DNA of 64,000 nucleotides from CAZPGL01 sp964586175 (GCA_964586175.1 CAZPGL010000001.1:62001-126000); one strand, 5' to 3'. Counted from the first letter of the stretch, positions 6,187 through 15,321 are shown. Notes: a model not told the origin generated them from the letters alone. Made by a program: numbers and translations.

Positions 6187-7623
6187 TCAGGACACGTTGA
6201 CGGGCAGGGGTTCCAGCAGGGCCAGCGGCGGACCGGTCGGATAGGCGACCAGGTCGAGCAGAATGCGGTCGTGGAGGTCACGCAGGTCGTCGGGAAGCGG
6301 CTCGGCGTTGCTCACGATGGCAAACGTCAGGGTGCGCCCCTCGAGGGTCTGGACCACACCGGCCAGGCTGGTGACATCGAGCAGCGAGCCGGTCTTGGCC
6401 GCCACCCGGCCCTCGCCGGATGAACCGGTCAGGCGATTCCGCATGGTGCCGGAGTCGCCGGCCGTGGCCAAGCCGTTGCGGATGTCCACCGACAGCTCCC
6501 CGTGGTCGAGCAACCCGACGAGGACGGCGCAGGTAACCCGGTTGCCGGGGTCCAGCCCCGAGCCGTCGGCCGTCACCGTGCCCGAGCCGTCAACGGGATC
6601 CATGGCGAGGAACGACTGGACGCCGACCACTCCCCCCGCGGTGGATCCGGGGGTCTCGCCGGCCGCCCCCACCGCCTTCAACAAGAGCTCGGCAGTGGTG
6701 TTGTCGCTGGTCCGCAGCATCTGCATGACGATGTCCGCCATGCGGGGTGAGTCGACCGAGGCCAGTTCGATCACCGCATCGGCCGGCGCCGCCTCCGCCC
6801 TCGCCCCGCGCCGGATCCGCATCGACCGTGCTTCCAACAGGTCGTCGAAGAAGGCGGCGGCGAACTCGGCGGGGTCGCCCGCCGGCGTGTTCAGCGAGTT
6901 GGCCGTGTTCTCCGCATCCCAGAACACGAAGCCGTCGTTCACCGACAGAGCGGACAGCGGGCCGGTCTGGTTCTGGGCCCCGGGCCGGAAGCGCTCGGGC
7001 CACGTCTCGACGTACCGCACGGCGTCGAACAGGCCCTCGTCGCCCTTCACTGCGCCGTTGATGGTGTGGACACCCGTCGCCGCGACCGCGTCGGCCAGGT
7101 CCTCAATGTCGGTGTAGGGAAGGGCGTCGTCAAAACGGTCGGCATACGCCGAGGTCATCAGCAGCGGGTCGCCAGATCCGATGAGCCAGACGTCGCCGTC
7201 GAGGACGCCGCCGACCGGGCTGGTCCTGGCCACCACCCGGGTGGTGAACACGTGGTCCGGGCCGTAGACGGTCAGGGCGGCGGCGGCCGTCAACAGCTTC
7301 TGGGTGCTGGCCGGGATCAGCGGTCGGGTGCCCTGGTGGTCGTAGAGCGCGGCGCCCTCTTCGGCGACGAGCAGACAACTCGACGGAGGAAGGTCCGCCA
7401 CACCGTGGTCGAGGGCCGCCACCAGGCGGCGTTGGGCTTCCGGGGCCTGGAGTCGCTCGGGTAGCCGACGCCCCGACAGCAACGGGGTCGACAGGCGGGG
7501 CGGTGGCGGCTCAGCGGAGATGGTCGGAGGCTGATCGGCCGCCCGATCCGCGGCCTGGGACTGCAGAAACGCTCCGGCGGCCAGCAGGGCCAGAACCAGC
7601 GGGGGGAGCAGTCGTCGGATCAC
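6187..7623 (-). CDS. dacB: D-alanyl-D-alanine carboxypeptidase/endopeptidase, PBP4 family (peptidase S13)
   Basis: Periplasmic penicillin-binding protein that trims peptidoglycan stem peptides. 478 residues with an N-terminal signal or anchor (about 4-24, PPLVLALLAAGAF) and a proline-rich linker. The three active-site motifs are present: SxxK as STQK (about residue 106), SxN as SDN (about 307) and KTG as AAKTGSL (about 412), with the long insert between the first two that marks class C PBP4. The start is GTG at 7623, placed 8 bases after a TAACAT hexamer, so a leaderless mRNA is likely. It heads the operon that continues through the LON protein, membrane proteins, ttuA and trmI. Confidence 0.93.
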   Translation of the reverse strand: MIRRLLPPLVLALLAAGAFLQSQAADRAADQPPTISAEPPPPRLSTPLLSGRRLPERLQAPEAQRRLVAALDHGVADLPPSSCLLVAEEGAALYDHQGTRPLIPASTQKLLTAAAALTVYGPDHVFTTRVVARTSPVGGVLDGDVWLIGSGDPLLMTSAYADRFDDALPYTDIEDLADAVAATGVHTINGAVKGDEGLFDAVRYVETWPERFRPGAQNQTGPLSALSVNDGFVFWDAENTANSLNTPAGDPAEFAAAFFDDLLEARSMRIRRGARAEAAPADAVIELASVDSPRMADIVMQMLRTSDNTTAELLLKAVGAAGETPGSTAGGVVGVQSFLAMDPVDGSGTVTADGSGLDPGNRVTCAVLVGLLDHGELSVDIRNGLATAGDSGTMRNRLTGSSGEGRVAAKTGSLLDVTSLAGVVQTLEGRTLTFAIVSNAEPLPDDLRDLHDRILLDLVAYPTGPPLALLEPLPVNVS

Positions 7624-7631
7624 GAGCGGCC

Positions 7632-7637
7632 ATGTTA
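7632..7637 (-). promoter_or_regulatory. Putative -10 element of the dacB operon
   Basis: TAACAT on the minus strand, 8 bases before the GTG start. The opposite-strand hexamer at 7656-7661 falls where the -35 of this promoter would be, so the two divergent promoters overlap. Confidence 0.55.
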
Positions 7638-7655
7638 GGGCCGCGGGGGTCCGCG

Positions 7656-7661
7656 TAGGGT
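7656..7661 (+). promoter_or_regulatory. Putative -10 element of the 7698 gene
   Basis: TAGGGT on the plus strand, about 36 bases before ATG at 7698 and 15 bases before an alternative ATG at 7677. Divergent from and overlapping the dacB promoter. Confidence 0.4.
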
Positions 7662-7697
7662 GCGTTGTCGGCCACCATGGCGTCTAGGTTCCTCGAC

Positions 7698-8120
7698 ATG
7701 CAGATTCTCGCCGCACTGTTCTTCGAAGGGCTCGACCTTCGATCCGTCGACGGCGGCCCCACCCACATCGACCTCACCGGCATCCAGTTCAGCGCCGTGG
7801 CACCGACCCCGGCGCCGTTGACGTGGTCCCCCCACCTGATCGTGATCGTCCGGTGCCCTGCCGACCACTCCGGGAACGCCGTGCTCGAGGTCGTGTTCGA
7901 ACGCGACGGTGAGCGGCTGGCCCGCAACGTCCAACCGGTGCAGGTCCAGCCCGGGCAGTTCGGGTACCGGCTGGTCCGGGCCGAGTTGGACTTCGACGAC
8001 TACGGCACAGTCGACGCCCTCTGCCGTCTCGATCAGGGGCCGATCACCACCGTGCCGTACACGTTGTTGGCCCCGCCGGACCCCGAACCCCCGACGCCCC
8101 CCGATCCGGTCCCGGCCTGA
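7698..8120 (+). CDS. Conserved hypothetical protein (DUF6941-like)
   Basis: 140 residues, soluble, with no catalytic motif. The beginning MQILAALFFEGLDL and the alternating beta pattern (HLIVIVRC, VLEVVFERDGERL, GYRLVRAEL) resemble the small DUF6941 beta-sandwich proteins whose members begin similarly; this is a tentative match. The C-terminus is proline-rich (PPDPEPPTPPDPVPA). The ATG at 7698 is preferred because it aligns with the hydrophobic first strand; ATG at 7677 in the same frame would add 7 residues. The FIST gene follows after 3 bases, so the two are likely cotranscribed. Confidence 0.65.
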   Translation: MQILAALFFEGLDLRSVDGGPTHIDLTGIQFSAVAPTPAPLTWSPHLIVIVRCPADHSGNAVLEVVFERDGERLARNVQPVQVQPGQFGYRLVRAELDFDDYGTVDALCRLDQGPITTVPYTLLAPPDPEPPTPPDPVPA

Positions 8121-8123
8121 GCC

Positions 8124-9236
8124 GTGCGTTACGCGGTCGGCCTCTCCGAACACCCGGACAGCGGGGTCGCCACCGGCGAGGTCGTCGGACAGATCCTGGA
8201 CCGGATCGGCCCCTCCCCCGACCTGGCCGTGCTGTTCCTGACCGGCCACCATGCCGACGCAGCCCATTCCGTCCTCCGGGCGGTCCGCCACACCCTGGGG
8301 GCGAGGGCGGTGATCGGCGCATCGGCGGTAGCGGTCCTCGGGCACCGTCAGGAGATCGAAGGCGGGCCGGGGATCAGCCTGTGGGCCGGACACACCGGCC
8401 CCACGCCGACCCTGCGGCTGACCGACGGCGTACCGCTCCCCGACGACCTGGCGACGGGCTCGGCGGTCGCCCTCCTGACCGACCCGTTCACCTACGACGC
8501 AGCGACGGTATTGCGCTCGGTTCCCCGTGGCGTCACCGTCGTCGGCGGCATGGCGTCGAGCGCCAGCCGGCCCGGCGGGAACCGCCTCCTGATCGACGAC
8601 GACGTGCATACCGACGGTGCCGTGGCCGCCGTACTCCCACCCGATCTCCTGACCCGGGCCATCATCTCCCAAGGCTGTCGGCCGGTCGGCGAACCGCTCA
8701 TCGTCACCGCCTGCGCCGGCAACCTCATCCAGGAGTTGGGTGGACGGCCGGCCCTCGAGCGCCTCCAGGCCACGGCGGCCGCCGCCGACCCACCGGAGCG
8801 TGAGCTCCTCCGCCAGGGCCTGCACATCGGCCTGGTCGTCGACGAGCACCTCGACACGTTCGGCGCCGGCGACTTCCTCATCCGGGCCGTCATGGGTGCC
8901 GATCGCTCGACGGGCGCCATCGCCGTCGGCGACCGTCCGGCGATCGGCACGACCGTTCAGTTCCAGGTCAGGGACGCCGCGGCGGCCACCGGCGACCTCG
9001 ACGCCCTGTGCCGTCCATGGCAGGCCGACGCCGTGCTCGCCTTCACCTGCAACGGCCGGGGATCCCATCTGTTCGGTCGGCCCGGGCACGACGCCGAACA
9101 CCTCGTCGACAACCTGGCCACCACCGCGGTGGCCGGCATGTTCTGCGCCGGCGAATTCGGCCCGGTGGGTGGCCGCCACGAGCTCCACGGCTTCACCGCG
9201 TCGGCACTCCTGTTCGGTGCCACGGACGTCGCCTGA
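8124..9236 (+). CDS. FIST-domain (FIST_N/FIST_C) sensory protein
   Basis: 370-residue protein with the two consecutive FIST domains: FIST_N at about residues 25-200 (LAVLFLTGHHADAA, AVIGASAVAV, LLTDPFTYDA) and FIST_C at about 215-355 (GCRPVGEPLIVTAC, FLIRAVMG, CNGRGSHLFG, FCAGEFGPVGG). In other proteins these domains are proposed to bind small ligands, possibly amino acids, and are often joined to signalling modules; here they stand alone and are presumably cytoplasmic. GTG at 8124 comes 3 bases after the previous stop. No signalling partner lies nearby. Confidence 0.88.
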   Translation: MRYAVGLSEHPDSGVATGEVVGQILDRIGPSPDLAVLFLTGHHADAAHSVLRAVRHTLGARAVIGASAVAVLGHRQEIEGGPGISLWAGHTGPTPTLRLTDGVPLPDDLATGSAVALLTDPFTYDAATVLRSVPRGVTVVGGMASSASRPGGNRLLIDDDVHTDGAVAAVLPPDLLTRAIISQGCRPVGEPLIVTACAGNLIQELGGRPALERLQATAAAADPPERELLRQGLHIGLVVDEHLDTFGAGDFLIRAVMGADRSTGAIAVGDRPAIGTTVQFQVRDAAAATGDLDALCRPWQADAVLAFTCNGRGSHLFGRPGHDAEHLVDNLATTAVAGMFCAGEFGPVGGRHELHGFTASALLFGATDVA

Positions 9237-9275
9237 ACCCCCGATTCGGTACCCGCCGCCCGGCAGTGGCGCGGA

Positions 9276-9281
9276 TAGGGT
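9276..9281 (+). promoter_or_regulatory. Putative -10 element of the tkt-tal operon
   Basis: TAGGGT, 41 bases before the tkt ATG. This implies a leader of about 35 bases containing GGAG at 9306-9309, a bit far from the start codon. Confidence 0.4.
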
Positions 9282-9322
9282 GACCGCCGGATCGTCCCCC
9301 CGAGCGGAGCAGCAACCATCAC

Positions 9323-11299
9323 ATGACCGACATCGACGTCGAGCGTCACGCCATCGATGTGGTTCGGGGCCTCGCCATGGACGCACCGCACGCCGCACGC
9401 TCCGGGCACCAGGGAACGGCGATGGCTCTGGCCCCGCTGGCCCACGTGCTCTGGACACGCATCATGAGCTACGACGCCGCCGATCCGGCGTGGCCCGACC
9501 GAGACCGCTTCGTCCTGTCCGCCGGACACGCCTCGATCCTGTTGTACTCCATGCTCCACCTCACCGGCCACGGCCTGACCCTCGACGACCTCCGCGATTT
9601 CCGCCAGTGGGGGTCAGCCACCCCCGGTCACCCTGAGACCGGCCATACCGCGGGTGTCGAAGTCACCACCGGGCCGCTCGGTCAGGGCATCGCCAACGCG
9701 GTCGGCATGGCCATCGCCGAACGCAACCTGCGGGCCCGGTTCGGTGCCGAACTGTGCGACCACCACGTCTTCGCCGTCTGCGGCGACGGTGACCTCGCCG
9801 AAGGCATCAGCCACGAGGCCGCCTCGCTGGCCGGCCACCAGGGGTTGGGGCGGCTCGTGGTCGTCTACGACGACAACCACATCACGATCGACGGACCCAC
9901 TGAACTCGCCCTGTCCGATGACGCCCCGGCCCGGTTCGCCGCGTACGGCTGGCACGTCATCGACCTGGGCGACGCCGGCGAGGACCTCGATGCCATCGAG
10001 GCCGCTCTGCGCGACGCCATGGCCGTCGACGACCGGCCGTCGCTGGTCGTGCTGCGCACCCACATCGGCACCCCGTCGCCCGACACCGACACGTCCGCAG
10101 TGCACGGTTACTCGCTCACCGACGACGGCATCGCCGAGACCAAGCAGCGGATGGGGCTGCCCCCCGACGAGACCTTCCACACCCCGGACGACGTGGTCGA
10201 GTTGTACCGGGCCGCCGGCGCCCGAGGGGCCCAGGATCGGGCGGCGTGGCAGTCCCGGCTCGACGGGTACACCGGCGACCGCGCCGCCTGGGACGCCGCC
10301 CAGGACGGAACGGGCCTCCCCGGCTGGTCCGACCATCTACCCACCTGGGAACCCGGGCCGGCCGTCGCCACCCGCAAGGCCTCCAACGCCTGCCTGCAGG
10401 CACTGGTCGACCAGGTCCCCGGGCTCATCGGCGGGGGTGCCGACCTCACCGGCAACACCGGCACCACCATCAAGGACCACGGGGTCCAGGGTCCCGACTG
10501 CCCCGAAGGCCGCCAGTTGTACTTCGGTGTCCGCGAACACGCCATGGGCGCCATCTGCAACGGCCTGGCCCTCCACGGAGGCATGGTGCCGGTCAACGGC
10601 ACCTTCCTCGTCTTCAGCGACTACATGCGCGGCGCGGTCCGGCTGGCCGCCCTCAGCGCAGCCAAGACGGTGTTCGTCTGGAGCCACGACTCGGTCGGTG
10701 TCGGCGAGGACGGCCCAACCCATCAGCCCGTCGAGCATGCCGCCGCCCTGCGGGCCATGCCGGGCCTCCGGGTCATCCGGCCGGCCGACGCCAACGAGAC
10801 CTCCGGAGCATGGCGACTCGCCATCGACGGACCGGGCCCCACGGCGCTGCTCCTCACCCGCCAGGACGTCCCCGTGCTGGCTGGCACCGGCAACGGCTCG
10901 GCTGTCGCCCGGGGGGCGTACGTGCTGGCCGACAGCGACCATGAACCCGACGTGATCCTCATCGGGACAGGCAGCGAGGTCGCCGTGGCCCTCGACGCCG
11001 CCGCCACCCTCACGGCGGCCGGCCACGCCGTTCGGGTGGTGTCGATGCCGTCCATGGATCTCTTCGCGGCCCAAGACCCCGACTACCGGGCCCGGGTGCT
11101 GCCCACGGGCGTGCCCGCGGTGTCCGTCGAGGCGGGCACCACCTTCGGGTGGGCCCGGTGGGCCGACGCCTCTGTCGGCATCGACCGCTTCGGCGCTTCT
11201 GCTCCGGGCGACGAGGCGCTGACCCGCCTCGGCATAACGCCCGATGCCGTCGTCAACGCAGCCAGGACGCTGCTCGACCCTGGAGGATCCTCCGCATGA
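9323..11299 (+). CDS. tkt: Transketolase
   Basis: Thiamine-diphosphate and Mg-dependent transfer of two-carbon units in the pentose phosphate pathway. 658 residues, normal length. N-terminal ThDP/PP domain carries GHQGTAMALAPL, GSATPGHPE and the metal-diphosphate motif GDGDLAEGISHE continuing to DDN (about 153-180). The Pyr domain has the conserved VREHAMGA glutamate region (about 405) and HDSVGVGEDGPTHQP. The C-terminal domain ends the protein (VVSMPSMDLF). ATG at 9323; the stop overlaps the tal start as ATGA. Pairing with transaldolase makes a non-oxidative pentose phosphate operon. Confidence 0.97.
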   Translation: MTDIDVERHAIDVVRGLAMDAPHAARSGHQGTAMALAPLAHVLWTRIMSYDAADPAWPDRDRFVLSAGHASILLYSMLHLTGHGLTLDDLRDFRQWGSATPGHPETGHTAGVEVTTGPLGQGIANAVGMAIAERNLRARFGAELCDHHVFAVCGDGDLAEGISHEAASLAGHQGLGRLVVVYDDNHITIDGPTELALSDDAPARFAAYGWHVIDLGDAGEDLDAIEAALRDAMAVDDRPSLVVLRTHIGTPSPDTDTSAVHGYSLTDDGIAETKQRMGLPPDETFHTPDDVVELYRAAGARGAQDRAAWQSRLDGYTGDRAAWDAAQDGTGLPGWSDHLPTWEPGPAVATRKASNACLQALVDQVPGLIGGGADLTGNTGTTIKDHGVQGPDCPEGRQLYFGVREHAMGAICNGLALHGGMVPVNGTFLVFSDYMRGAVRLAALSAAKTVFVWSHDSVGVGEDGPTHQPVEHAAALRAMPGLRVIRPADANETSGAWRLAIDGPGPTALLLTRQDVPVLAGTGNGSAVARGAYVLADSDHEPDVILIGTGSEVAVALDAAATLTAAGHAVRVVSMPSMDLFAAQDPDYRARVLPTGVPAVSVEAGTTFGWARWADASVGIDRFGASAPGDEALTRLGITPDAVVNAARTLLDPGGSSA

Positions 11300-12384
11300 C
11301 CCGCCTCGACGACCTGTTCGCCTCCCAGGGTCAGAGCCCCTGGCTCGACAACCTGAAGCGGGGCTGGATCACCTCCGGCGAACTCCAGGCTTGGGTGGAC
11401 CGTGGCGTCCGGGGCATCACGTCCAACCCGTCGATCTTCCAGAAGGCGATGACCGGTACCGCCGACTACGACGAGCAGTTGGGCTCCCTGGTCGCCGGCG
11501 GATCGTCGATCGAGGACAGCTACTGGGCCCTGGTGACCAGCGACATCCTGGCCGCCCTCGACATCCTCGCCCCGCTCCACGAAGCGTCCGGCGGCCTCGA
11601 CGGCTACGTGTCGGTCGAAGTGGATCCAGCCCTGGCCCACGACGGTCCGGGAACGCTCGAAGCGGCCCGCGCCCTCCATGAGCGCATCGACCGTCCGAAC
11701 GTCTACATCAAGATCCCGGCCACCGAGGCCGGCATCCCGGCCATTCGGCAGATGATTGCCGAGGGCCGCAGCGTGAACGTCACCCTGATCTTCTCGCTGG
11801 ACCGCTACGAGGACGTCATGGAGGCGTACATCGCCGGCCTCGAGGCGTGTCCGGGCGACCTGTCCGGCGTGTCCTCGGTGGCTTCGTTCTTCATCAGCCG
11901 CACCGATACCGAGGTCGACCGTCGGATCGACGCCCTCGGTACCCCCGCGGCGGCGGCCCTCCGGGGGCGGGGTGCCGTCGCCCAGGGCCAGGTCGCCTAC
12001 GACCTGTTCCGTCGGGCGTTCAGCGGACCTCGTTGGGAAGCTCTGGTGGCCAGGGGGGCAAGGGTCCAGCGGCCGCTGTGGGCGTCGACGTCGACCAAGG
12101 ATCCCGCCTACCCCGACACCCTCTACGTCGACACCCTGATCGGGCCCGACACGGTCAACACCCTCCCCGACAACACCCTCGAGGCCTTCGAGGACCACGG
12201 CACTGTGGCCCGTACCGTCGATGCCGACCCAGCGGCCGCCCACCGGGTGCTGGCCGACCTCGGTGTCGCAGGGGTGGATCTCGCCGACGTGGCGAGGGTG
12301 CTCGAGGATGAAGGGGTGGCCGCCTTCGCCAAGTCGTTCGACGAGCTGCTGGGCAGCCTGGGCGAGAAGGCCGAGGGCATCTGA
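11296..12384 (+). CDS. tal: Transaldolase
   Basis: Class I aldolase moving dihydroxyacetone units between sugar phosphates. 362 residues as in the actinobacterial type. N-terminus has GITSNPSIFQKAM; the Schiff-base lysine is in NVYIKIPATEAG (about residue 139); LWASTSTKDPAYPD is the phosphate-site region. ATG at 11296 overlaps the tkt stop, and GGAGG lies just upstream within the tkt end, so both reinitiation and independent binding are possible. It ends 76 bases before the HxlR gene. Confidence 0.97.
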   Translation: MTRLDDLFASQGQSPWLDNLKRGWITSGELQAWVDRGVRGITSNPSIFQKAMTGTADYDEQLGSLVAGGSSIEDSYWALVTSDILAALDILAPLHEASGGLDGYVSVEVDPALAHDGPGTLEAARALHERIDRPNVYIKIPATEAGIPAIRQMIAEGRSVNVTLIFSLDRYEDVMEAYIAGLEACPGDLSGVSSVASFFISRTDTEVDRRIDALGTPAAAALRGRGAVAQGQVAYDLFRRAFSGPRWEALVARGARVQRPLWASTSTKDPAYPDTLYVDTLIGPDTVNTLPDNTLEAFEDHGTVARTVDADPAAAHRVLADLGVAGVDLADVARVLEDEGVAAFAKSFDELLGSLGEKAEGI

Positions 12385-12419
12385 GCCGCCCACCCCCGTC
12401 GGCGACCTGCACCATCGCC

Positions 12420-12446
12420 CAGTCCGTTTCAAATCGCAACGGACTG
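12420..12446. promoter_or_regulatory. Perfect 9-bp inverted repeat, candidate HxlR operator
   Basis: CAGTCCGTT (12420-12428), 9-base spacer, AACGGACTG (12438-12446). The right arm ends one base before the -10 hexamer of the HxlR gene, so a protein bound here would cover the promoter. A weak tal terminator is an alternative, but there is no T-run after it. Confidence 0.55.
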
Positions 12447-12447
12447 C

Positions 12448-12453
12448 TACGGT
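12448..12453 (+). promoter_or_regulatory. Putative -10 element of the hxlR-fbiC operon
   Basis: TACGGT, 7 bases before ATG at 12461; predicts a leaderless mRNA. It abuts the inverted repeat 12420-12446. Confidence 0.6.
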
Positions 12454-12460
12454 CGGCAGC

Positions 12461-12925
12461 ATGTCGACGACCACCACCGACGGATGCTCCATCGCCGCCA
12501 CCCTGCAGGCCATCGGCGACCGCTGGACCCTGTTGATCATCCGTGACCTCTTCCGGGGCGTGCGCCGCTTCGAGGAGATCCAACGCGACCTGGGCATCGC
12601 CCGGAACCTCCTGTCGAACCGCCTCAACCATCTCGTCGCCCATGGCATCGTCGACCGCGTCCCCTACCAGCACCGCCCCCTGCGCCACGAATACCGGCTG
12701 ACCCCCAAGGGCGTCGGCCTCTCCCCTTCCCTGGTCGCCTTGATGCACTGGGGGGACACCTGGTGTGCCGATGCCGGGCCGCCCACCCTCCTCGTCCACG
12801 ACACCTGCCGAACCCCTCTCGACCAGATCGTGACCTGCCCGGCGTGTGACGAGGCAGTGCATCCCCACCACATCCGCAGCCGGCCCGGCCCGGGTCGGCC
12901 TGCCACGGAACGGACCAGCGCATGA
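12461..12925 (+). CDS. HxlR-family winged-helix transcriptional regulator
   Basis: 154 residues. The HxlR core is at about 8-100: CSIAATLQAIGDRWTLLIIRDL, then GVRRFEEIQRDLGIARNLLSNRL as recognition helix and YRLTPKG wing. The tail contains CPACDEAV, a CxxC knuckle often seen in actinobacterial members and possibly metal-binding. HxlR proteins are dimers responding to redox or reactive compounds. The stop overlaps the fbiC start as ATGA, so regulator and F420 chromophore synthase are translationally coupled; a perfect dyad at its promoter suggests autoregulation of both. The ligand is unknown. Confidence 0.92.
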   Translation: MSTTTTDGCSIAATLQAIGDRWTLLIIRDLFRGVRRFEEIQRDLGIARNLLSNRLNHLVAHGIVDRVPYQHRPLRHEYRLTPKGVGLSPSLVALMHWGDTWCADAGPPTLLVHDTCRTPLDQIVTCPACDEAVHPHHIRSRPGPGRPATERTSA

Positions 12926-15321
12926 GCCCCACCCCGGTCACGGCCCTGGACGCCGGCGAGCTGGCGGCCGCCGCCCGCCGGCGCCGCACCGACCACCACG
13001 ACACCCGCATCACCTACAGCCCGAAGGTCTTCATTCCCCTGACCATGCTGTGCCAGGACCGCTGCGGCTACTGCACCTTCGCCCAGCCTCCGGCCCGCCT
13101 GGACCACCCCTACCTGGAACCCGAGCAGGTACTCGACATCGCCCGACAGGGCGCTGCCGTCGGCTGCCACGAAGCGTTGTTCACCCTCGGTGAGCGCCCC
13201 GAGTTGCGGTATCCGGTGGCTGCACGCTGGCTAGCCGAACACGGTCACGACTCGACGGTCGGCTACCTGGCGGCCATGGCCCGTCTGGTCCTCGACGAGA
13301 CCGGGCTCCTCCCCCACGCCAACGCCGGTGCCCTCCACAAGGACGAGTTGGCAGCGTTGCGGTCCGTGTCGCCATCCCAGGGGATGATGCTCGAATCGCT
13401 GCGCACCGATCTGGCGTGCCACCGCGGCGCACCCGACAAGGCTCCACAGCGACGGCTGGCCACCCTCGAGGCCGCCGGTCAGCTTGCCATTCCGTTCACC
13501 ACCGGCATCCTCGTCGGCATCGGTGAGGACCGAGAGGACCGCATCGCCGCCCTGGAGGCCATCGCCGCCGCCCACGAACGTCACGGCCACGTCCAGGAGG
13601 TGATCGTGCAGAACTTCCTCCCCAAGGCAGGGACCGCCATGCACGCCTCACCGGCCTGTCCGGACGACGAGTACCTCGATGCCATCGCCCTGGCCCGCAT
13701 GATCCTGCCGGGGGACGTCCACCTCCAGGCCCCGCCCAACCTGTCCGACGACTTCGGCCGGTTGCTGGACGCCGGCATCGACGACTGGGGTGGGGTGTCA
13801 CCGGTGACCGCCGATCACGTGAACCCGGAACGACCGTGGCCCTCGCTCGACCTGCTGCGCACCGTGACCGAGCAGCGGGGCTTCACCCTGGCGCCGCGCC
13901 TCACGGTCTATCCGGAGTTCGTGCACCAGCCCGGACGCTGGCTCGACGAGGGCCTCCGTTTCCCGGTGATGGACCGCAGTGATGCCGAAGGCCTCGGCCG
14001 CGACGACCCCGGGGCGCTGTTCCCTGAGCGGATCGAGACGGTGACCGCCGACGACGGCGCCGAGGTGCGCCAGATCGGCGACGCCTCCACCGCCTGGTAC
14101 TCCGGCGCTCCGGTCAGCCCGGTCACCCTGGTCCCGGCGACGCCCCGGGCCGACGGACGCCTGCGCGAGGTGCTCGACGGCGTCATGGACGGCGACGAAC
14201 CCGGCGCCGACGAGCTGCTCACCCTGTTCTCGGCCCGAGGGCCGGGGGTCGCCGCGGTGGCCGAGGTGGCCGACGATCTGCGGCACCAGGCCGTCGGCGA
14301 CGAGGTCACCTGGGTCGCCAACCGCAACATCAACTACACCAACGTCTGCACCTACAAATGCCGGTTCTGTGGGTTCTCGAAGGGCCCGCTGTCGCTGAAC
14401 CTGCGGGGCACCCCGTACCTACTCTCCCTCGACGAGATCGCCGGCCGGGCAGCCGACGCGGCCCGGATGGGCGCCACCGAGGTATGCCTCCAGGGGGGAA
14501 TCCATCCGGACTTCGACGGTGACTACTACATCGACGTCACGCGGGCCGTCCGCGACGCGGTACCCGACCTGCACGTCCACGGGTTCACGGCCCTCGAGGT
14601 GACCGAAGGGGCCCGACGCCTCGGCGAGCCCCTGGCCGACTACCTGCGCCGCATCATGGAGGCCGGACTGCGCTCCCTTCCCGGCACGGCGGCCGAGATC
14701 CTGAGCGACGACATCCGAGCCGACCTGTGCCCCGACAAGATCACCACCGACGAATGGTTGGAGGCCCATCGCACCGCCCATCAGGTCGGGCTGGCCTCCA
14801 ACATCACGATCATGTTCGGGTCGATCGAGCATCCGGAGCACTGGGTCCGCCACCTGCTGGCGTGTCGCGACCTCCAGAAGGAGACCGGCGGCTTCACCGA
14901 GTTCGTCGGCCTGCCGTTCGTCCACATGGCGTCGCCCATCTACCTCCAGCGCAAGGCCCGGCGCGGCCCCACCTTCCGGGAGACCCTGCTCATGCACGCC
15001 GTGGCCCGCATCGCCTACCACGGCCTCATCGACAACATCCAGGGGTCGTGGGTCAAGATCGGCTTCGACGGCATCCGCCAGTTGCTCCAGGCAGGGGTCA
15101 ACGACCTCGGGGGCACGCTCATCGACGAGAACATCTCCCGGGCCGCAGGCGCCGACCACGGGCAGCAGGTGACCGAGCAGGACCTGGCCGATCTGGTCAG
15201 ACCCCTGGGCCGGTCGCTGACCCAACGGTCAACGCTCTATCAGCGGGTCGACCGGGGCACGCGCCTGCAGGTGGCCCGGCCCGACGACGGCCGCATCCTC
15301 ATTCCCGTCGTCGGGGCCTGA
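12922..15321 (+). CDS. fbiC: 7,8-didemethyl-8-hydroxy-5-deazariboflavin (FO) synthase, fused CofG-CofH
   Basis: Makes FO, the chromophore of coenzyme F420, from tyrosine and a ribityl-diaminouracil. 799 residues with two radical-SAM halves: the CofG half with CQDRCGYC (C-x3-C-x2-C) at about residue 46, and the CofH half with CTYKCRFCGF at about 474. Each half carries the usual GxxE/hairpin continuation (SPSQGMMLES; LQGGIHPDFDGDYY). The fused form is typical of actinobacteria (FbiC); archaea and cyanobacteria have two genes. ATG at 12922 overlaps the HxlR stop. FbiA/B/D are not in the window. The cell therefore uses F420-dependent redox chemistry. Confidence 0.97.
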   Translation: MSPTPVTALDAGELAAAARRRRTDHHDTRITYSPKVFIPLTMLCQDRCGYCTFAQPPARLDHPYLEPEQVLDIARQGAAVGCHEALFTLGERPELRYPVAARWLAEHGHDSTVGYLAAMARLVLDETGLLPHANAGALHKDELAALRSVSPSQGMMLESLRTDLACHRGAPDKAPQRRLATLEAAGQLAIPFTTGILVGIGEDREDRIAALEAIAAAHERHGHVQEVIVQNFLPKAGTAMHASPACPDDEYLDAIALARMILPGDVHLQAPPNLSDDFGRLLDAGIDDWGGVSPVTADHVNPERPWPSLDLLRTVTEQRGFTLAPRLTVYPEFVHQPGRWLDEGLRFPVMDRSDAEGLGRDDPGALFPERIETVTADDGAEVRQIGDASTAWYSGAPVSPVTLVPATPRADGRLREVLDGVMDGDEPGADELLTLFSARGPGVAAVAEVADDLRHQAVGDEVTWVANRNINYTNVCTYKCRFCGFSKGPLSLNLRGTPYLLSLDEIAGRAADAARMGATEVCLQGGIHPDFDGDYYIDVTRAVRDAVPDLHVHGFTALEVTEGARRLGEPLADYLRRIMEAGLRSLPGTAAEILSDDIRADLCPDKITTDEWLEAHRTAHQVGLASNITIMFGSIEHPEHWVRHLLACRDLQKETGGFTEFVGLPFVHMASPIYLQRKARRGPTFRETLLMHAVARIAYHGLIDNIQGSWVKIGFDGIRQLLQAGVNDLGGTLIDENISRAAGADHGQQVTEQDLADLVRPLGRSLTQRSTLYQRVDRGTRLQVARPDDGRILIPVVGA

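Noticed and set aside
3819..6200. Long open frame on the plus strand across ttuA, the carrier and the LON gene
   Set aside because: High-GC antisense shadow: composition is low-complexity, no domain is seen, and the opposite strand holds well-supported genes.
7635..9458. 600-residue open frame antisense to the FIST gene
   Set aside because: No domains, biased composition, and it runs across the FIST and tkt starts; a shadow of GC-rich coding.
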